Assembly: GCF_011516755.1 (NCBI RefSeq)
Contig: NZ_WOSY01000001.1
Coordinates: 372,001 to 436,000 of the forward strand
Length of the DNA stretch: 64,000 nucleotides
Reading direction: 5' to 3'
Source of the DNA: Acetobacter conturbans
Lineage (GTDB): Bacteria > Pseudomonadota > Alphaproteobacteria > Acetobacterales > Acetobacteraceae
Shown: piece after piece, positions 18,317-27,521 of the stretch
How positions within the stretch are numbered: the first letter of the stretch is position 1
How the letters are laid out: every line of letters starts with the position of its first letter
The notes under the pieces: generated by a model
What the model was told of the DNA's origin: nothing
The model's input: the letters and a program-made list of their open reading frames with translations, nothing else
Database searches by the model: none
Program-made: the position numbers and the translations under genes

Positions 18317-19924
18317 TCACAACCCGCTGTAGCGAAGGACCACGAACCGTCCCACCTGTCGACGCACGGAGGGTGGCCCGAAAGTGCGCAGGACGGCAGC
18401 CTCGTCATAGGTCTCGGTGGGCGTTGGAACCAGAACGAAGAAGGGTCGCCCCTTCAGGATGTCGAACGTCATGTGCTCATGAATATGCTGGAACGGGCCT
18501 ATGTGGCCGCTGCCATCCGTAATGGCAGGGAGCACCGTAATCCTGCCGCCTGATCCCATTTCATAAATGAGGGAAGCCCACCACGATCCGATCCCCAGCG
18601 ATGGCTCTTCCCTCAGGAGATCCTCAAGAAGCGGTCCGTCATCTGCATGCAGAAACCCCGGTACAGGCCGGGCAATCATCTGGGCATCAGCTCTCACCGT
18701 CAGCACCAGCGTCACGGCTGCCAACGCAAGAACCAATTTGCGTCCGGCACATGTCAGGGCCAGCACCATGCTCAAGGCAGCCCAGCCCGGAAAGAGATAA
18801 CGCACCGTGGCGATGGAAAACCCTTCGCTGGAGACACGGTCGCTCAGAAGTAGACTTGCAACGTCACAGAATGCAGCAAGCAGCAGCAATTCGACGAACG
18901 GGTCCTTTCCATGCGCCACAGTGCTGGGTTTTCCTCCCTGTGGTCCTTTGCACAATCCCCTCAGGCAGAGCCCGAAGAGGCCAAGACGCAGGCAAGAGAG
19001 GAGCCCGTCTCTCATGGAGTGCCCGAACGGGTCCCCTCCGCAGGTGAGGAGAATGTCATGCAGGACGGTCGAAATCGTCCCGCCAAGATCCTGCCATGCC
19101 ACGAACTGCATACTGATCGGTTCGACAAGAAACCCACCCGTCGCCTGATTGAGCGACAGCAGCACCGGAGCCAGAGCCGCGACGCACAGCGTAACGGTGG
19201 CCAGAATCGAGGCGCGTTGCCATTCGCCCTGCCCTTGTCCCAGCCGGTAACCGCAGAAAAGTAGGATCGGCAGGGTGCCCGTCACCTGCAGGAGAGGATC
19301 TCCCAGGATACCGAGCCCCAGCAGAAGGCCGCCTGCCGCAAGATATCCTCGCCGCCCCGTCTGCAGATACCGGGCGGCATGATGCAGTGCCCATACGCCA
19401 TAGATGACGGTGGCGAGATGAATGGCGGACAGCGTGACGAAAGAGGCTGTCGGGGTGGGGAGAAGAGGAATGGCGAACAGGACAAGAATGAGCAGCGTGG
19501 CGCCCCAGCGCTGCCCCGCTGAGATGAACCTCATTCTTACGAGTGCCAGCAGGGACGCCACCAGAGTCGTCCAGATGATGGCGGGCTGAAGCATCAGCAG
19601 GCGGGGGCTGATGGGGGAGTGTCCGAATGCACTCCAGGCCGCAGACAATATGCCAGCAAGTGGAATTTCGGAGGTCCAGACGTTGGGCGCGGTCAGAGCC
19701 CATCCATGCAGGCGCCAGTTGCCGTGGATGAAGGCGTTGCCCGCGAGAAAATAACCGACCTGATCGGACGTGTGCGGCCAGTACCAGTTCACGTGCTCGC
19801 ATAGCGCGCAGAAGACACAGGCCACCACGCACCACAACACGGCGGGCCTGAGAGCGAAACGCCTCACGGCTTCTTCAGGTCCATCGTCTCTTAGGGGACC
19901 AGAACGGTGGCCGTCGCCGTGCAC
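18317..19924 (-). CDS. Polytopic membrane protein, glycosyltransferase-like (unassigned)
   Basis: 535 residues with about ten hydrophobic segments. The first (about 27-45) is followed by a periplasmic loop with the [15 protein letters not shown] segment, which carries an acidic residue after TM1 as in GT-C type glycosyltransferases that use lipid-linked donors. The C-terminal ~120 residues are soluble ([19 protein letters not shown] onward). I do not recognise a precise family. The start at 19924 overlaps the end of ispDF by 34 bases on the same strand; a later start would cut into the first membrane segment, so overlap is likely real and the gene may be cotranscribed with ispDF. Confidence 0.6.
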   Translation of the reverse strand: MHGDGHRSGPLRDDGPEEAVRRFALRPAVLWCVVACVFCALCEHVNWYWPHTSDQVGYFLAGNAFIHGNWRLHGWALTAPNVWTSEIPLAGILSAAWSAFGHSPISPRLLMLQPAIIWTTLVASLLALVRMRFISAGQRWGATLLILVLFAIPLLPTPTASFVTLSAIHLATVIYGVWALHHAARYLQTGRRGYLAAGGLLLGLGILGDPLLQVTGTLPILLFCGYRLGQGQGEWQRASILATVTLCVAALAPVLLSLNQATGGFLVEPISMQFVAWQDLGGTISTVLHDILLTCGGDPFGHSMRDGLLSCLRLGLFGLCLRGLCKGPQGGKPSTVAHGKDPFVELLLLAAFCDVASLLLSDRVSSEGFSIATVRYLFPGWAALSMVLALTCAGRKLVLALAAVTLVLTVRADAQMIARPVPGFLHADDGPLLEDLLREEPSLGIGSWWASLIYEMGSGGRITVLPAITDGSGHIGPFQHIHEHMTFDILKGRPFFVLVPTPTETYDEAAVLRTFGPPSVRRQVGRFVVLRYSGL

Positions 19925-21054
19925 GCGATGCCTTCCTCACGACCCGTGAAACCGAGGCGTTCGGAGGTCGTGGCCTTGACCGAGATGCGGTTGACATCGA
20001 CCTGAAGCAGGGAAGCGAGACGCTCGCGCATGGCCTGTGCATGCGGACCGATCTTCGGGCGCTCACAGATCAGGGTGAGATCGGCGTTGACCAGCATCCC
20101 GCCCTTTTTCCGGATCAGTTCGCCCGCATGAATGAGGAAGCGGGCGCTGTCCGCGTCCTTCCATTCGTTCTGGCTGGGCGGGAAGTGCCGGCCGATGTCA
20201 CCCTCTGCGAGAGCCCCATAGATGGCGTCGCACAACGCATGGATGCCGACATCGGCATCGGAGTGACCGGCGAGGCCCCGCTCGTGCGGAACCGTGATGC
20301 CGCACATGATGAGGGGACGGCCTTCCGCGAAGGCATGGACATCGTAGCCGAAGCCGGTGCGGGGAAGCAGGGTGGGGCCAATCAGGCGTTCGAGGCGCAC
20401 CAGATCCTCCTCGTAGGTCAGCTTGATGTTATCTTCGGAACCAGTTGTCAGGGCGACACTGAAACCGGCGGATTCGAGCAGGAGGGCGTCATCGGTGGCC
20501 GTGGAATCGCCGGATGTCCGCGCGGCCCGGTGAAGATCGAGCAGAATGCTGAACCGGAAACCCTGCGGAGTCTGGGCACGGAACAGGTCCTTGCGTGGTA
20601 CAGTCTCCGTGATGACACCGCCCTCGCCCCTCTTGAGCGTATCGGCGACAGGCACTGCGGGAATCGCACCCGGATGATCCTTTAGCGCCGTGAGAACGCC
20701 TTCAATCAGGGCGGCAGACACATAGGGCCGGGCACCATCATGCACCAGCACGACATCGGGACGATCCGCTTCAGGCAGGGCGGCAAGCGCCTCCAGCCCG
20801 GCGAGAACGCTGTCCTGACGTTCCTTGCCTCCGGCCACAGGCTGCAGGGTCGGGAGCCCCTCCAGCGCTTCGGTCAGCGACGCAGTGTCACCAACCGGCT
20901 GAATGAGCGCGACATGAGGCGCCAGCGCCTCAGCGGCGTGGCGAATGACGGGACGACCGGCCAGCGTGATGAACTGCTTGGCGGTGGTGGAGCCGGTGGC
21001 GGCGGCATAACGGCTGCCGGACCCGGCCGCGAGGAGAATGGCTGCGACACGCAT
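19891..21054 (-). CDS. ispDF: Bifunctional IspD/IspF (MEP pathway)
   Basis: 387 residues from the ATG complementary to 21052-21054; an upstream start at 21087 adds 11 residues before the obvious IspD start [15 protein letters not shown]. Residues 1 to about 228 are the cytidylyltransferase ([12 protein letters not shown] nucleotide loop, [11 protein letters not shown]). The rest is cyclodiphosphate synthase, with [28 protein letters not shown] (zinc ligands Asp, His, His) and the C-terminal [17 protein letters not shown]. The protein makes CDP-ME from MEP and then MEcPP in isoprenoid synthesis. Fusion of these two enzymes is well known in alphaproteobacteria. Confidence 0.96.
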   Translation of the reverse strand: MRVAAILLAAGSGSRYAAATGSTTAKQFITLAGRPVIRHAAEALAPHVALIQPVGDTASLTEALEGLPTLQPVAGGKERQDSVLAGLEALAALPEADRPDVVLVHDGARPYVSAALIEGVLTALKDHPGAIPAVPVADTLKRGEGGVITETVPRKDLFRAQTPQGFRFSILLDLHRAARTSGDSTATDDALLLESAGFSVALTTGSEDNIKLTYEEDLVRLERLIGPTLLPRTGFGYDVHAFAEGRPLIMCGITVPHERGLAGHSDADVGIHALCDAIYGALAEGDIGRHFPPSQNEWKDADSARFLIHAGELIRKKGGMLVNADLTLICERPKIGPHAQAMRERLASLLQVDVNRISVKATTSERLGFTGREEGIACTATATVLVP

Positions 21055-21158
21055 GATGGCGCAGGAATGGGCGGAGGCGCGGCGCACGTCAAGCCGGTTC
21101 AGCCAGCGGGAAGAAGGGAGTCCTGCTGCCGGGGCCGTTCAGTGGCCCGGGCAAGCTC

Positions 21159-23090
21159 TCAATGAGAGGTCTGCCCCAGACCCACGGCATAACGGAAACC
21201 ACCCCCATCAGCAGGGCCGAGCCGTGTCAGTTCCGGCCGGTGAGCCGCCATTTCCACGGCGGTCTCAGGCAGGTCGATGCAGACCGTTGCCGTTCCCATG
21301 CAAGGAGCGAACCTCCAGCCGGGCGCAGCATCGGGCGTGATGCCGCCCTGCCCCCGCACGTAGTCGACGAGGATATCGCGATTGCGTTTCGGGGCGGTCA
21401 GCAGGACATGCCCTGCCCCGGTTCCCGGAAAATGGCCGCCACCTGAAGCGCGGTAATTGTTGGTCACCACGGCAAAAACCTGTTCGTCATCGACAGGCTG
21501 GCCATCCAGATGAAGATTGCTGATCCGATGAGCGGACGAGTCGATGAGAGTGCCGCAGTCCGCATATCGCCGTGGCCGGGTGATATCGACGTCATAGGTC
21601 AGCAATCCGGAAACGGTATCCCCCATCACGACGTCGAATGTGTAGACGGGAGAGGCCGGATCAAGCAGCTTTTGTGGCTCGGCACACTCCGGCACGATGC
21701 GATTGAAAATCGTGACGGCGCGTTCCAGCCATTCACGCAGTTCCGCTCCGCTACAGCGCACGATGCTGAGAATATTGGCGAAGGGATAGATGCTCGCCAG
21801 ATCCCGCATGGTCAGCGGCCCTGCCGGAATGTTGACGAACATATCCGACGCCGCGCAACCCACGTGAAACGGCGATGCGGCGGACAGAAGCGGCAGGTGT
21901 GCCCATTCGGTGTGGGCCAGCAGCTTGTGGGCGTAGGCCAGTTGCGCCGCATTGACGAGAGACAGGCAGGGGTCCGGGCCGAGGAAGGTGAACCAGTTGC
22001 TGAGCGAGGCTGTCGTTTCGCCGACAGGCTCGTTCATCCACGCGATCGTCGCTTCATGCTCGGGCTGAACGGCTGCCGCCACGGCCTCGTCATCGGACAC
22101 AAGCGGTTCAACCTTTCCCCCCTCGCGTCGGCAGACAGGTCGGACCTCCGTGTGAAAACGCTCACATGACCATCCCTCGGCCCCCTGACGGAGCGTCAGG
22201 TCGATGACGCCAAGATGACTGCCCCAGAAGCCGGGCATGACAGCGGGCTTGCCGTGCAGCGTACCCGCCTTGCAATCGACGCCGGGCAGGTCCGCATGCC
22301 CCGGTCCGGGAAAGACATGATGGGTGTGCCCAAGCAGCAGTGCGTCGATTTCCGGGAGTTCCGCGAGATAGAGGGCGGCATTCTCATCGCCCCCCTGACG
22401 TGGCACCGCCGAGATGCCGCAGTGACACAGGGCGATCAGCACATCGCAGCGCTTGCGAAGAGTGGGCAGAATTTCGCGGGCGGCATCCACCATGTCGGTG
22501 ACGACCAGCCGGTCGGCAACATGCACCGCATCCCACACCATGACCTGCGGTGGCAGGAAGCCGACGACGCCGATCCGCAGCGTATGCGGATGTCCCCGGT
22601 CATCAAGCATCTCCCGCTCCATCACAACTGACTCGGGCAGCAGTGAAGAACCGTCCTTCAGCTTCAGGTTGCTGCACAACACGGGAAAATCGGCGTCTTT
22701 CAGGATGTCGCCGAGAAAAGACAGCCCGTAATTGAATTCATGGTTTCCAAGAGTGGTCGCGTCATAGCGGAGCAAATTCATGGCGCGGATCATGGGGTGT
22801 GCCGCGCCATCGGATGTGACGGCCTCCTGCCGGGCTGCCATGAAATCGCCCATGGGCGACCCCTGACAGGCGTCGCCGTTATCGAACAGCAGGCAGTTGG
22901 GAACTTCCGCACGGGCACGACGAATCAGCGATGCAACCCGGCTCAGGCCAAGGGATGGATCTTCCTGCGCACGATAATAATCCCACCCGCGCAGGAACAT
23001 ATGCAGGTCGGACGTCTCCAGCAGACGGAGAGACACGCACGCGCCTGCCTCCCTCGTCTTCTGCTCGCTGTCTGTTTCGGGCCGTTCCAT
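21159..23090 (-). CDS. cpdB: 2',3'-cyclic-nucleotide 2'-phosphodiesterase / 5'-nucleotidase family (CpdB-like)
   Basis: 643 residues from the ATG at 23090 (AAGGG about 9 bases upstream; a TTG directly before is in frame). Metallophosphoesterase motifs: ETSDLHMFL (D and H metal ligands), FDNGDACQGS, TLGNHEFNYG, LCHCGI and GHTHHVFPGPG. The C-terminal nucleotidase domain has GCAASDMFVNIPAGPLTMRDLASIYPFAN and VVTNNYRASGGGHFPGTG, which bind the base. CpdB-type enzymes recycle cyclic nucleotides and 3'-nucleotides in the periplasm. Here the N-terminus (MERPETDSEQKTREAG) is charged with no signal peptide visible, which is unusual. Confidence 0.88.
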   Translation of the reverse strand: MERPETDSEQKTREAGACVSLRLLETSDLHMFLRGWDYYRAQEDPSLGLSRVASLIRRARAEVPNCLLFDNGDACQGSPMGDFMAARQEAVTSDGAAHPMIRAMNLLRYDATTLGNHEFNYGLSFLGDILKDADFPVLCSNLKLKDGSSLLPESVVMEREMLDDRGHPHTLRIGVVGFLPPQVMVWDAVHVADRLVVTDMVDAAREILPTLRKRCDVLIALCHCGISAVPRQGGDENAALYLAELPEIDALLLGHTHHVFPGPGHADLPGVDCKAGTLHGKPAVMPGFWGSHLGVIDLTLRQGAEGWSCERFHTEVRPVCRREGGKVEPLVSDDEAVAAAVQPEHEATIAWMNEPVGETTASLSNWFTFLGPDPCLSLVNAAQLAYAHKLLAHTEWAHLPLLSAASPFHVGCAASDMFVNIPAGPLTMRDLASIYPFANILSIVRCSGAELREWLERAVTIFNRIVPECAEPQKLLDPASPVYTFDVVMGDTVSGLLTYDVDITRPRRYADCGTLIDSSAHRISNLHLDGQPVDDEQVFAVVTNNYRASGGGHFPGTGAGHVLLTAPKRNRDILVDYVRGQGGITPDAAPGWRFAPCMGTATVCIDLPETAVEMAAHRPELTRLGPADGGGFRYAVGLGQTSH

Positions 23091-23156
23091 CAATGCGCCC
23101 TTAACGGGTGCCCTTCAGGCGATGCAGGCACACCTCCCGGCTGCTTTTCGGGGGAA

Positions 23157-24560
23157 TCAGACCTCGGCCTCCAGCATGATGCGGGTCACATCCCCAGCCC
23201 AGGGGCCGTTATAACGTTCCAGCCAGCGTTCAGCCTGCGTCGGCGCGCCACCCGCCAGAGCCTGCAACGGCGCAAGCAGGGCGGATTCATCCACACCGGC
23301 ATCATTGCGAAAGCCACGAGCCCGCAACCCCTGCGTAGCGATCTCCACCATGCGGGCCGCGACATCGCGCACCGTGCCGGCTCCGAACGGCGTGTTCAGG
23401 GCGCGGGCCGGAACGTCGCCACGCAGCGTGCGATATTCGTCCCAGCTATAGTCGCGGATGAGACTGTCCGCAGCGGCAAGGGCGGCATCATCGTACAGCA
23501 GCCCCACCCAGAGAGCCGACTGGGCCAGCATCATGTCCGCCGAACCGGCATCCGCACCACGCATTTCAAGGAACGTCTTGAGACGCACATCGGGAAACAG
23601 CGTGGTGAGATGGTCTTCGAAATCGCCGATGGTGGGGGTCAGTCCCTCCAGCCCGTCCTGCCGGTCGCCCGCGAGCCACCCCCGGAAGGAGCGGCCAGCC
23701 ACGTCGATCAGCCTGCCGTCACGGACGACGAAATACATCGGCACATCGAGCGCCCATTCGACGTATTTTTCGAACCCGAAATCCTCATCGAAACAGACGG
23801 GCGGCATGCCGGAACGGGCATTGTCGGTGTCGGTCCAGATGCGGGCACGGTTGGAGAGCCAGCCGTTGGGCTTGCCTTCATAGAAGGGCGAATTGGCGAA
23901 CAGCGCCGTGGCCACCGGCTGAAGCGCGAGGGAGACGCGCATCTTGCGGACCATGTCGACTTCCGAGGCGAAGTCGAGATTGACCTGCACGGTGCAGGTC
24001 CGCTGCATCATGTCGAGACCCAGCGTGCCGACTTTCGGCATGTAGGCCCGCATGATGGCGTAGCGGCTCTTCGGCATCCATGGCTGGGAAGCCCGGGTGG
24101 CGAACGGGTGGAAACCGAGGGGCGAGAACCCCAGCCCGAGCGGGCGGGCGGCTTTTCGGGTCGCCACGAAATGGCGGTCCAGCTCATCCTTCGTCTCGTG
24201 CAGGCTGGCCAGCGGCGTGCCGGAAAGCTCGAACTGGCCAGCGGGTTCGAGAGAGATCGCTGCGCCCTTGTCGAGATCCGTTCCCTTCAGGCCGATGACC
24301 GCCGGACCATCCATGATCGGCTGCCAGCTTCCCTGCTCTTCCATGCCTTTCAACAGCGCAGCGATGCCCTCATGCTCATAGTCAGGCGATGAGAAGGCGG
24401 GACGATCAGCATTCGCGGCTTCCGGGCGGACAAAGCCGAACTTTTCGTGCTCGGTGCCTATGCGCCAGCTATCACGCGGTTTGCAGCCAGACGCCAGCAC
24501 CTCCACAAGCTCGCTGGTGGACGTAATGGGGCGGGCGTCCTGCTCGGCTGGATTGGACAT
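23157..24560 (-). CDS. gshA: Glutamate--cysteine ligase, plant/proteobacterial type
   Basis: 467 residues, standard for the GCS2-type ligase of alphaproteobacteria. Key features: WRIGTEHEKFGF (48-59 approximately), ISLEPAGQFELSG, RTCTVQVNLDFASE and FLEMRGADAG, which form the ATP and glutamate site. It makes gamma-glutamylcysteine, the first step of glutathione synthesis. gshB is not in the window. It is followed on the same strand by cpdB 66 bases away, and preceded by rsmE 84 bases away, so a common transcript is possible. Confidence 0.95.
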   Translation of the reverse strand: MSNPAEQDARPITSTSELVEVLASGCKPRDSWRIGTEHEKFGFVRPEAANADRPAFSSPDYEHEGIAALLKGMEEQGSWQPIMDGPAVIGLKGTDLDKGAAISLEPAGQFELSGTPLASLHETKDELDRHFVATRKAARPLGLGFSPLGFHPFATRASQPWMPKSRYAIMRAYMPKVGTLGLDMMQRTCTVQVNLDFASEVDMVRKMRVSLALQPVATALFANSPFYEGKPNGWLSNRARIWTDTDNARSGMPPVCFDEDFGFEKYVEWALDVPMYFVVRDGRLIDVAGRSFRGWLAGDRQDGLEGLTPTIGDFEDHLTTLFPDVRLKTFLEMRGADAGSADMMLAQSALWVGLLYDDAALAAADSLIRDYSWDEYRTLRGDVPARALNTPFGAGTVRDVAARMVEIATQGLRARGFRNDAGVDESALLAPLQALAGGAPTQAERWLERYNGPWAGDVTRIMLEAEV

Positions 24561-24644
24561 CGGGCTTCAGGTTTCCACTCAGGGAGGCCGCGCAGCGACG
24601 GGACGCGGGCAGACGAAGCAGCCCGCGCACCATATCTGTCTGCC

Positions 24645-25409
24645 TCAAACGTTTCGAAGCTGGGAATCGAACAGGGTAAGCCCGGCGGCGACGGCTGTCT
24701 CGGCGCGCAGAACCCTGTTTCCCAGAGTTATGGAGGTAACAAACGGACGAGCACGGGTGACGTCAAGCTCTCCGTCGCTGAAACCACCTTCAGGTCCGAT
24801 CATAAGGCCGTCTCCGGCCTGTGCTCCGGCAAAGGGCGAAAGCGGGAAGGACTCGCTCGCCCCGTGGCTTTCGGCGCGCTCCGCGAGTCGCTCCACAGCA
24901 ACAAAAAGACGTTTTTCCGCAGGCCATGCACCGAGAAAGTCAGCAAACCGAATGGGCGTCGCGATTTCGGGAACGATCAGACGCTCGCACTGTTCCGCCG
25001 CCTCAGTGGCAATCGATTCGAGCCTTGCCTCGTTGACGCGCTGCCCCACGGTCCGTTCGGTGAGCAATGGCACAAAGCGGGTAACGCCAAGCTCCGTTCC
25101 CATCCTGACGACTAGATCGGTCGCATCGCGCTTGAGGAGAGCGAATGCCAGCACGCAGCCCGGCTCCGGAGCGGGTGTCCGCAACTGTTCGAGGCAGCTG
25201 AAACTCCCCTTGTCCTTTTTTATGGAAGCTATGCGGGCCAGCCACTCTCCGTCGCGCCCGTTGAACAGACGCACCTCGTCTCCTTCGCCGCGCCGCAGCA
25301 CCGTCCCCAGATAGCGAGCCTGATCGGGGGCCATCGGCAGGGTCATGCTGCCTGCCAGCGGCTGATCGGGCTGGAGATAAAGGCGCGGCAGGGTGTGAGG
25401 GGCTGGCAT
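24645..25409 (-). CDS. rsmE: 16S rRNA (uracil1498-N3)-methyltransferase RsmE
   Basis: 254 residues from the ATG complementary to 25407-25409 (MPAPHTLPRLYL). Longer frames reach upstream but lack a family-like start. The N-terminal PUA-like part has the RLYL start and HYLGTVLRR-like YLGTVLRRGEGDEVRLFNG. The C-terminal SPOUT knot has IGPEGGFSDGELDV and LGNRVLRAETA, the RsmE signature for SAM binding. It modifies U1498 in the 30S subunit. It is divergent from ubiA, 137 bases apart. Confidence 0.95.
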   Translation of the reverse strand: MPAPHTLPRLYLQPDQPLAGSMTLPMAPDQARYLGTVLRRGEGDEVRLFNGRDGEWLARIASIKKDKGSFSCLEQLRTPAPEPGCVLAFALLKRDATDLVVRMGTELGVTRFVPLLTERTVGQRVNEARLESIATEAAEQCERLIVPEIATPIRFADFLGAWPAEKRLFVAVERLAERAESHGASESFPLSPFAGAQAGDGLMIGPEGGFSDGELDVTRARPFVTSITLGNRVLRAETAVAAGLTLFDSQLRNV

Positions 25410-25546
25410 GGCCGGGGCTTTCAGAACAGCGGAATGATCCGGAACGGGCGAGCGCCGGGCATTGACCCGAACCGGTCCGCACCGCATCAATCGGCGCGGT
25501 TTCGGCGGGATCAGCCCGCTGGTCAAGTCTAGCAAGAGAGATTGCA

Positions 25547-26473
25547 GTGTCAGGCACCGTCACTCCGCATACGGACATTCGCAGCACCGGCTGGATTTCC
25601 CGCCTTCCTTCTTCCCTGCGTCCTTATGCATTGCTGGCGCGCCTCGACCGGCCGATCGGCACATGGCTGCTGTTCCTGCCCGGCGCATGGGGCATCTTGC
25701 TGCCCGGTGCCGATGGCCATATCCCACCGATGGAGCGTGTCCGTCTGCTGGTGCTGTTCGCCATCGGCAGTCTGGTGATGCGTTCGGCGGGCTGCGTCGT
25801 GAACGATATGTGGGATCGCGACATCGACCGCCAGGTCGCCCGGACGGCGGATCGCCCGCTCGCGGCCGGCACGCTGCGCATGCGACATGCTGTAGCATTC
25901 CTGTTTCTTCTGTTGATGATCGGGCTGGTCATTCTTCTTCAGCTCAATCCGCTCACCCGCCTGCTTGGCGCGTCCTCACTCATTCTGGTGGCGCTTTATC
26001 CGCTCGCCAAACGATTCACGTGGTGGCCGCAACTGGTGATGGGTTTCACCTTCGGGTTTGGCGCGCCCATGGGATATGCGGCTGTGACCGACCGCTGCGA
26101 CGGCACGCAGATCTTTCTCTATGCCGCGACCATTGTCTGGCAACTCGGCTTCGACACCATTTACGGCTTTCAGGACATGGATGACGACGCCCGGATCGGC
26201 GTGAAATCCACATCCCGTCTCTGGCAGGGGCAAGCCCGCGCCTTCATCGGAGCCTGTTACGCAATGGCGGCTGCACTCCTCCTCACGGCTGGCGTTTTTG
26301 CTCACACGGGCATTGGTTTCTATGTCGTGGCTGCTGCCTGCATTGTCTGGCTGCTGCGGCAGGCCGCCATGGTGAACCCTCAGGACCCCCGTCTTTGTCT
26401 CGCCCAGTTTCGTGCCAACAGAGACATTGGAATCGGAGTCGCAGTGGCCTGTCTGGCCGGTCTCATTTTTTGA
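25547..26473 (+). CDS. ubiA: 4-hydroxybenzoate polyprenyltransferase
   Basis: 308 residues from a GTG start, with AAGAGAG about 8 bases upstream. Eight or nine membrane segments. The two prenyl diphosphate sites are visible: NDMWDRDIDRQVARTADRPLA in the first half and YGFQDMDDDARIGVKSTS in the second. LARLDRPIGTWLLFLPG near the N-terminus is typical of the proteobacterial UbiA. It attaches the polyprenyl tail to 4-hydroxybenzoate in ubiquinone synthesis, the same pathway as the hydroxylase at 5988. A 489-base AT-rich gap follows. Confidence 0.96.
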   Translation: MSGTVTPHTDIRSTGWISRLPSSLRPYALLARLDRPIGTWLLFLPGAWGILLPGADGHIPPMERVRLLVLFAIGSLVMRSAGCVVNDMWDRDIDRQVARTADRPLAAGTLRMRHAVAFLFLLLMIGLVILLQLNPLTRLLGASSLILVALYPLAKRFTWWPQLVMGFTFGFGAPMGYAAVTDRCDGTQIFLYAATIVWQLGFDTIYGFQDMDDDARIGVKSTSRLWQGQARAFIGACYAMAAALLLTAGVFAHTGIGFYVVAAACIVWLLRQAAMVNPQDPRLCLAQFRANRDIGIGVAVACLAGLIF

Positions 26474-26962
26474 AATGCGATAATGCAAGGGTCGGGAAGA
26501 AAAAACATGCCGGTCCCTCGCCCTGTAACGGTTCACAACGTATTCCAACGGAAACCCCGAAGCCTCTTATTTTTATTGATTTTTATTGCAATCGTTACAC
26601 CGCAGTGAGCCCATTAGGTAATCGGACCGAATAAGTCTTATATTTCAGTCCATTACAGTAGCATCGCGCTTTTCAGAACTAGTCATCCCAGTAGACGATG
26701 CTCCCGTTTTTGATGGCTGTGTATCATTTTTGATTTATTTTATCATAAATAAAAACATATTATTCGACACAACAAATCTCTAATAGAACAATAAAATCTG
26801 AAACAAACGATTTTAAATATAAATACAAAATATAAAAATAGAGCACTTATTATCGCAACACACACCTTATCGTTAATACAACGTCAAATCTCGCCTTCGT
26901 TTTTCAGTTGGTATCGCAATAATGGAGACGTTCACCCGGCATCAAAAGAAAGAGAGTATTTA
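26474..26962. other. AT-rich intergenic region
   Basis: The stretch from about 26560 to 26920 is strikingly A/T rich (for example around 26731-26830, almost only A and T), unlike the GC-rich genes on both sides. It contains no open frame I can support and no tRNA or clear terminator. It probably holds the promoter of the small gene at 26963, with GAGAG 9 bases before that ATG. It is either a recently acquired segment or a nucleoid-protein binding region. Confidence 0.7.
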
Positions 26963-27268
26963 ATGCCTCGCGCACTGACATGGTCTTCAGAGCAAGATGA
27001 AAAACTTTCGTTTCTCCTTAATAAAAAGAAGATGACACTAAGAAGCGCTGCAAAACTATTGGGTGTAAGCAGAAGTTTCATTCACAGACGATCACAGAAA
27101 ATGCAAAGAGACGTGCATTTCCGCACCTGCAGCACCATGCGTGAAGAAGCTGGCTTTGAACCGCTGGCTGCTGGTCACCCGATCAGCTGGAAAGCCATCC
27201 AGATCCGACGCCCGTCACGCATGTATTCCTCCAACACGGACATCCTTGAATTTGCCGATGCCGCCTGA
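26963..27268 (+). CDS. Small GcrA-like helix-turn-helix protein
   Basis: 101 residues. The N-terminal half (LTWSSEQDEKLSFLL, then KKKMTLRSAAKLLGVSRSFI, HRRSQKM) lines up by eye with the DNA-binding part of the GcrA at 53074 (WTDETIARLKALW, LSTAEIGRQLGITKNAVV, KAHRL): the same W-S/T-E start, spacing, LG-V/I-S/T turn and basic third helix. The remaining half is polar and basic with no zinc or Cys cluster and no clear domain. I infer a DNA-binding regulator, but target and partner are unknown. It stands alone in an AT-rich zone. A perfect stem-loop lies 110 bases after its stop. Confidence 0.6.
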   Translation: MPRALTWSSEQDEKLSFLLNKKKMTLRSAAKLLGVSRSFIHRRSQKMQRDVHFRTCSTMREEAGFEPLAAGHPISWKAIQIRRPSRMYSSNTDILEFADAA

Positions 27269-27377
27269 AGTCTGGACAGCCAAACTCATCCGATAGATCA
27301 GACTGTCAGGCCAGATCCTGAACAGACCCGTACGGGTGAACACCTGAAATATTTCACTATTCCGCAATATCGAGAAA

Positions 27378-27405
27378 ACGGATGCCACACTACCGTGGCA
27401 TCCGT
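27378..27405. other. 11-bp perfect stem-loop, possible terminator
   Basis: ACGGATGCCAC (27378-27388) pairs exactly with GTGGCATCCGT (27395-27405) around a 6-base loop. A run of four A precedes it, so the better T tract is on the minus strand, but the only nearby gene to end here is the plus-strand HTH gene. It could terminate that transcript weakly. Confidence 0.5.
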
Positions 27406-27521
27406 GCCCATGTTTTGGCATATGTCTCGGAACATGCCCGACCACAGGTTCGGCGGGCCTCCGTCCGGCAGCAGCTCCCTAACGGGTCTATGTCGACCGA
27501 ACTCCGTTGCGGAACTGTGTC

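Noticed and set aside
22740-24392. A 550-codon plus-strand open frame
   Set aside because: It spans the antisense of cpdB and gshA, both with complete motifs, and shows no domain.
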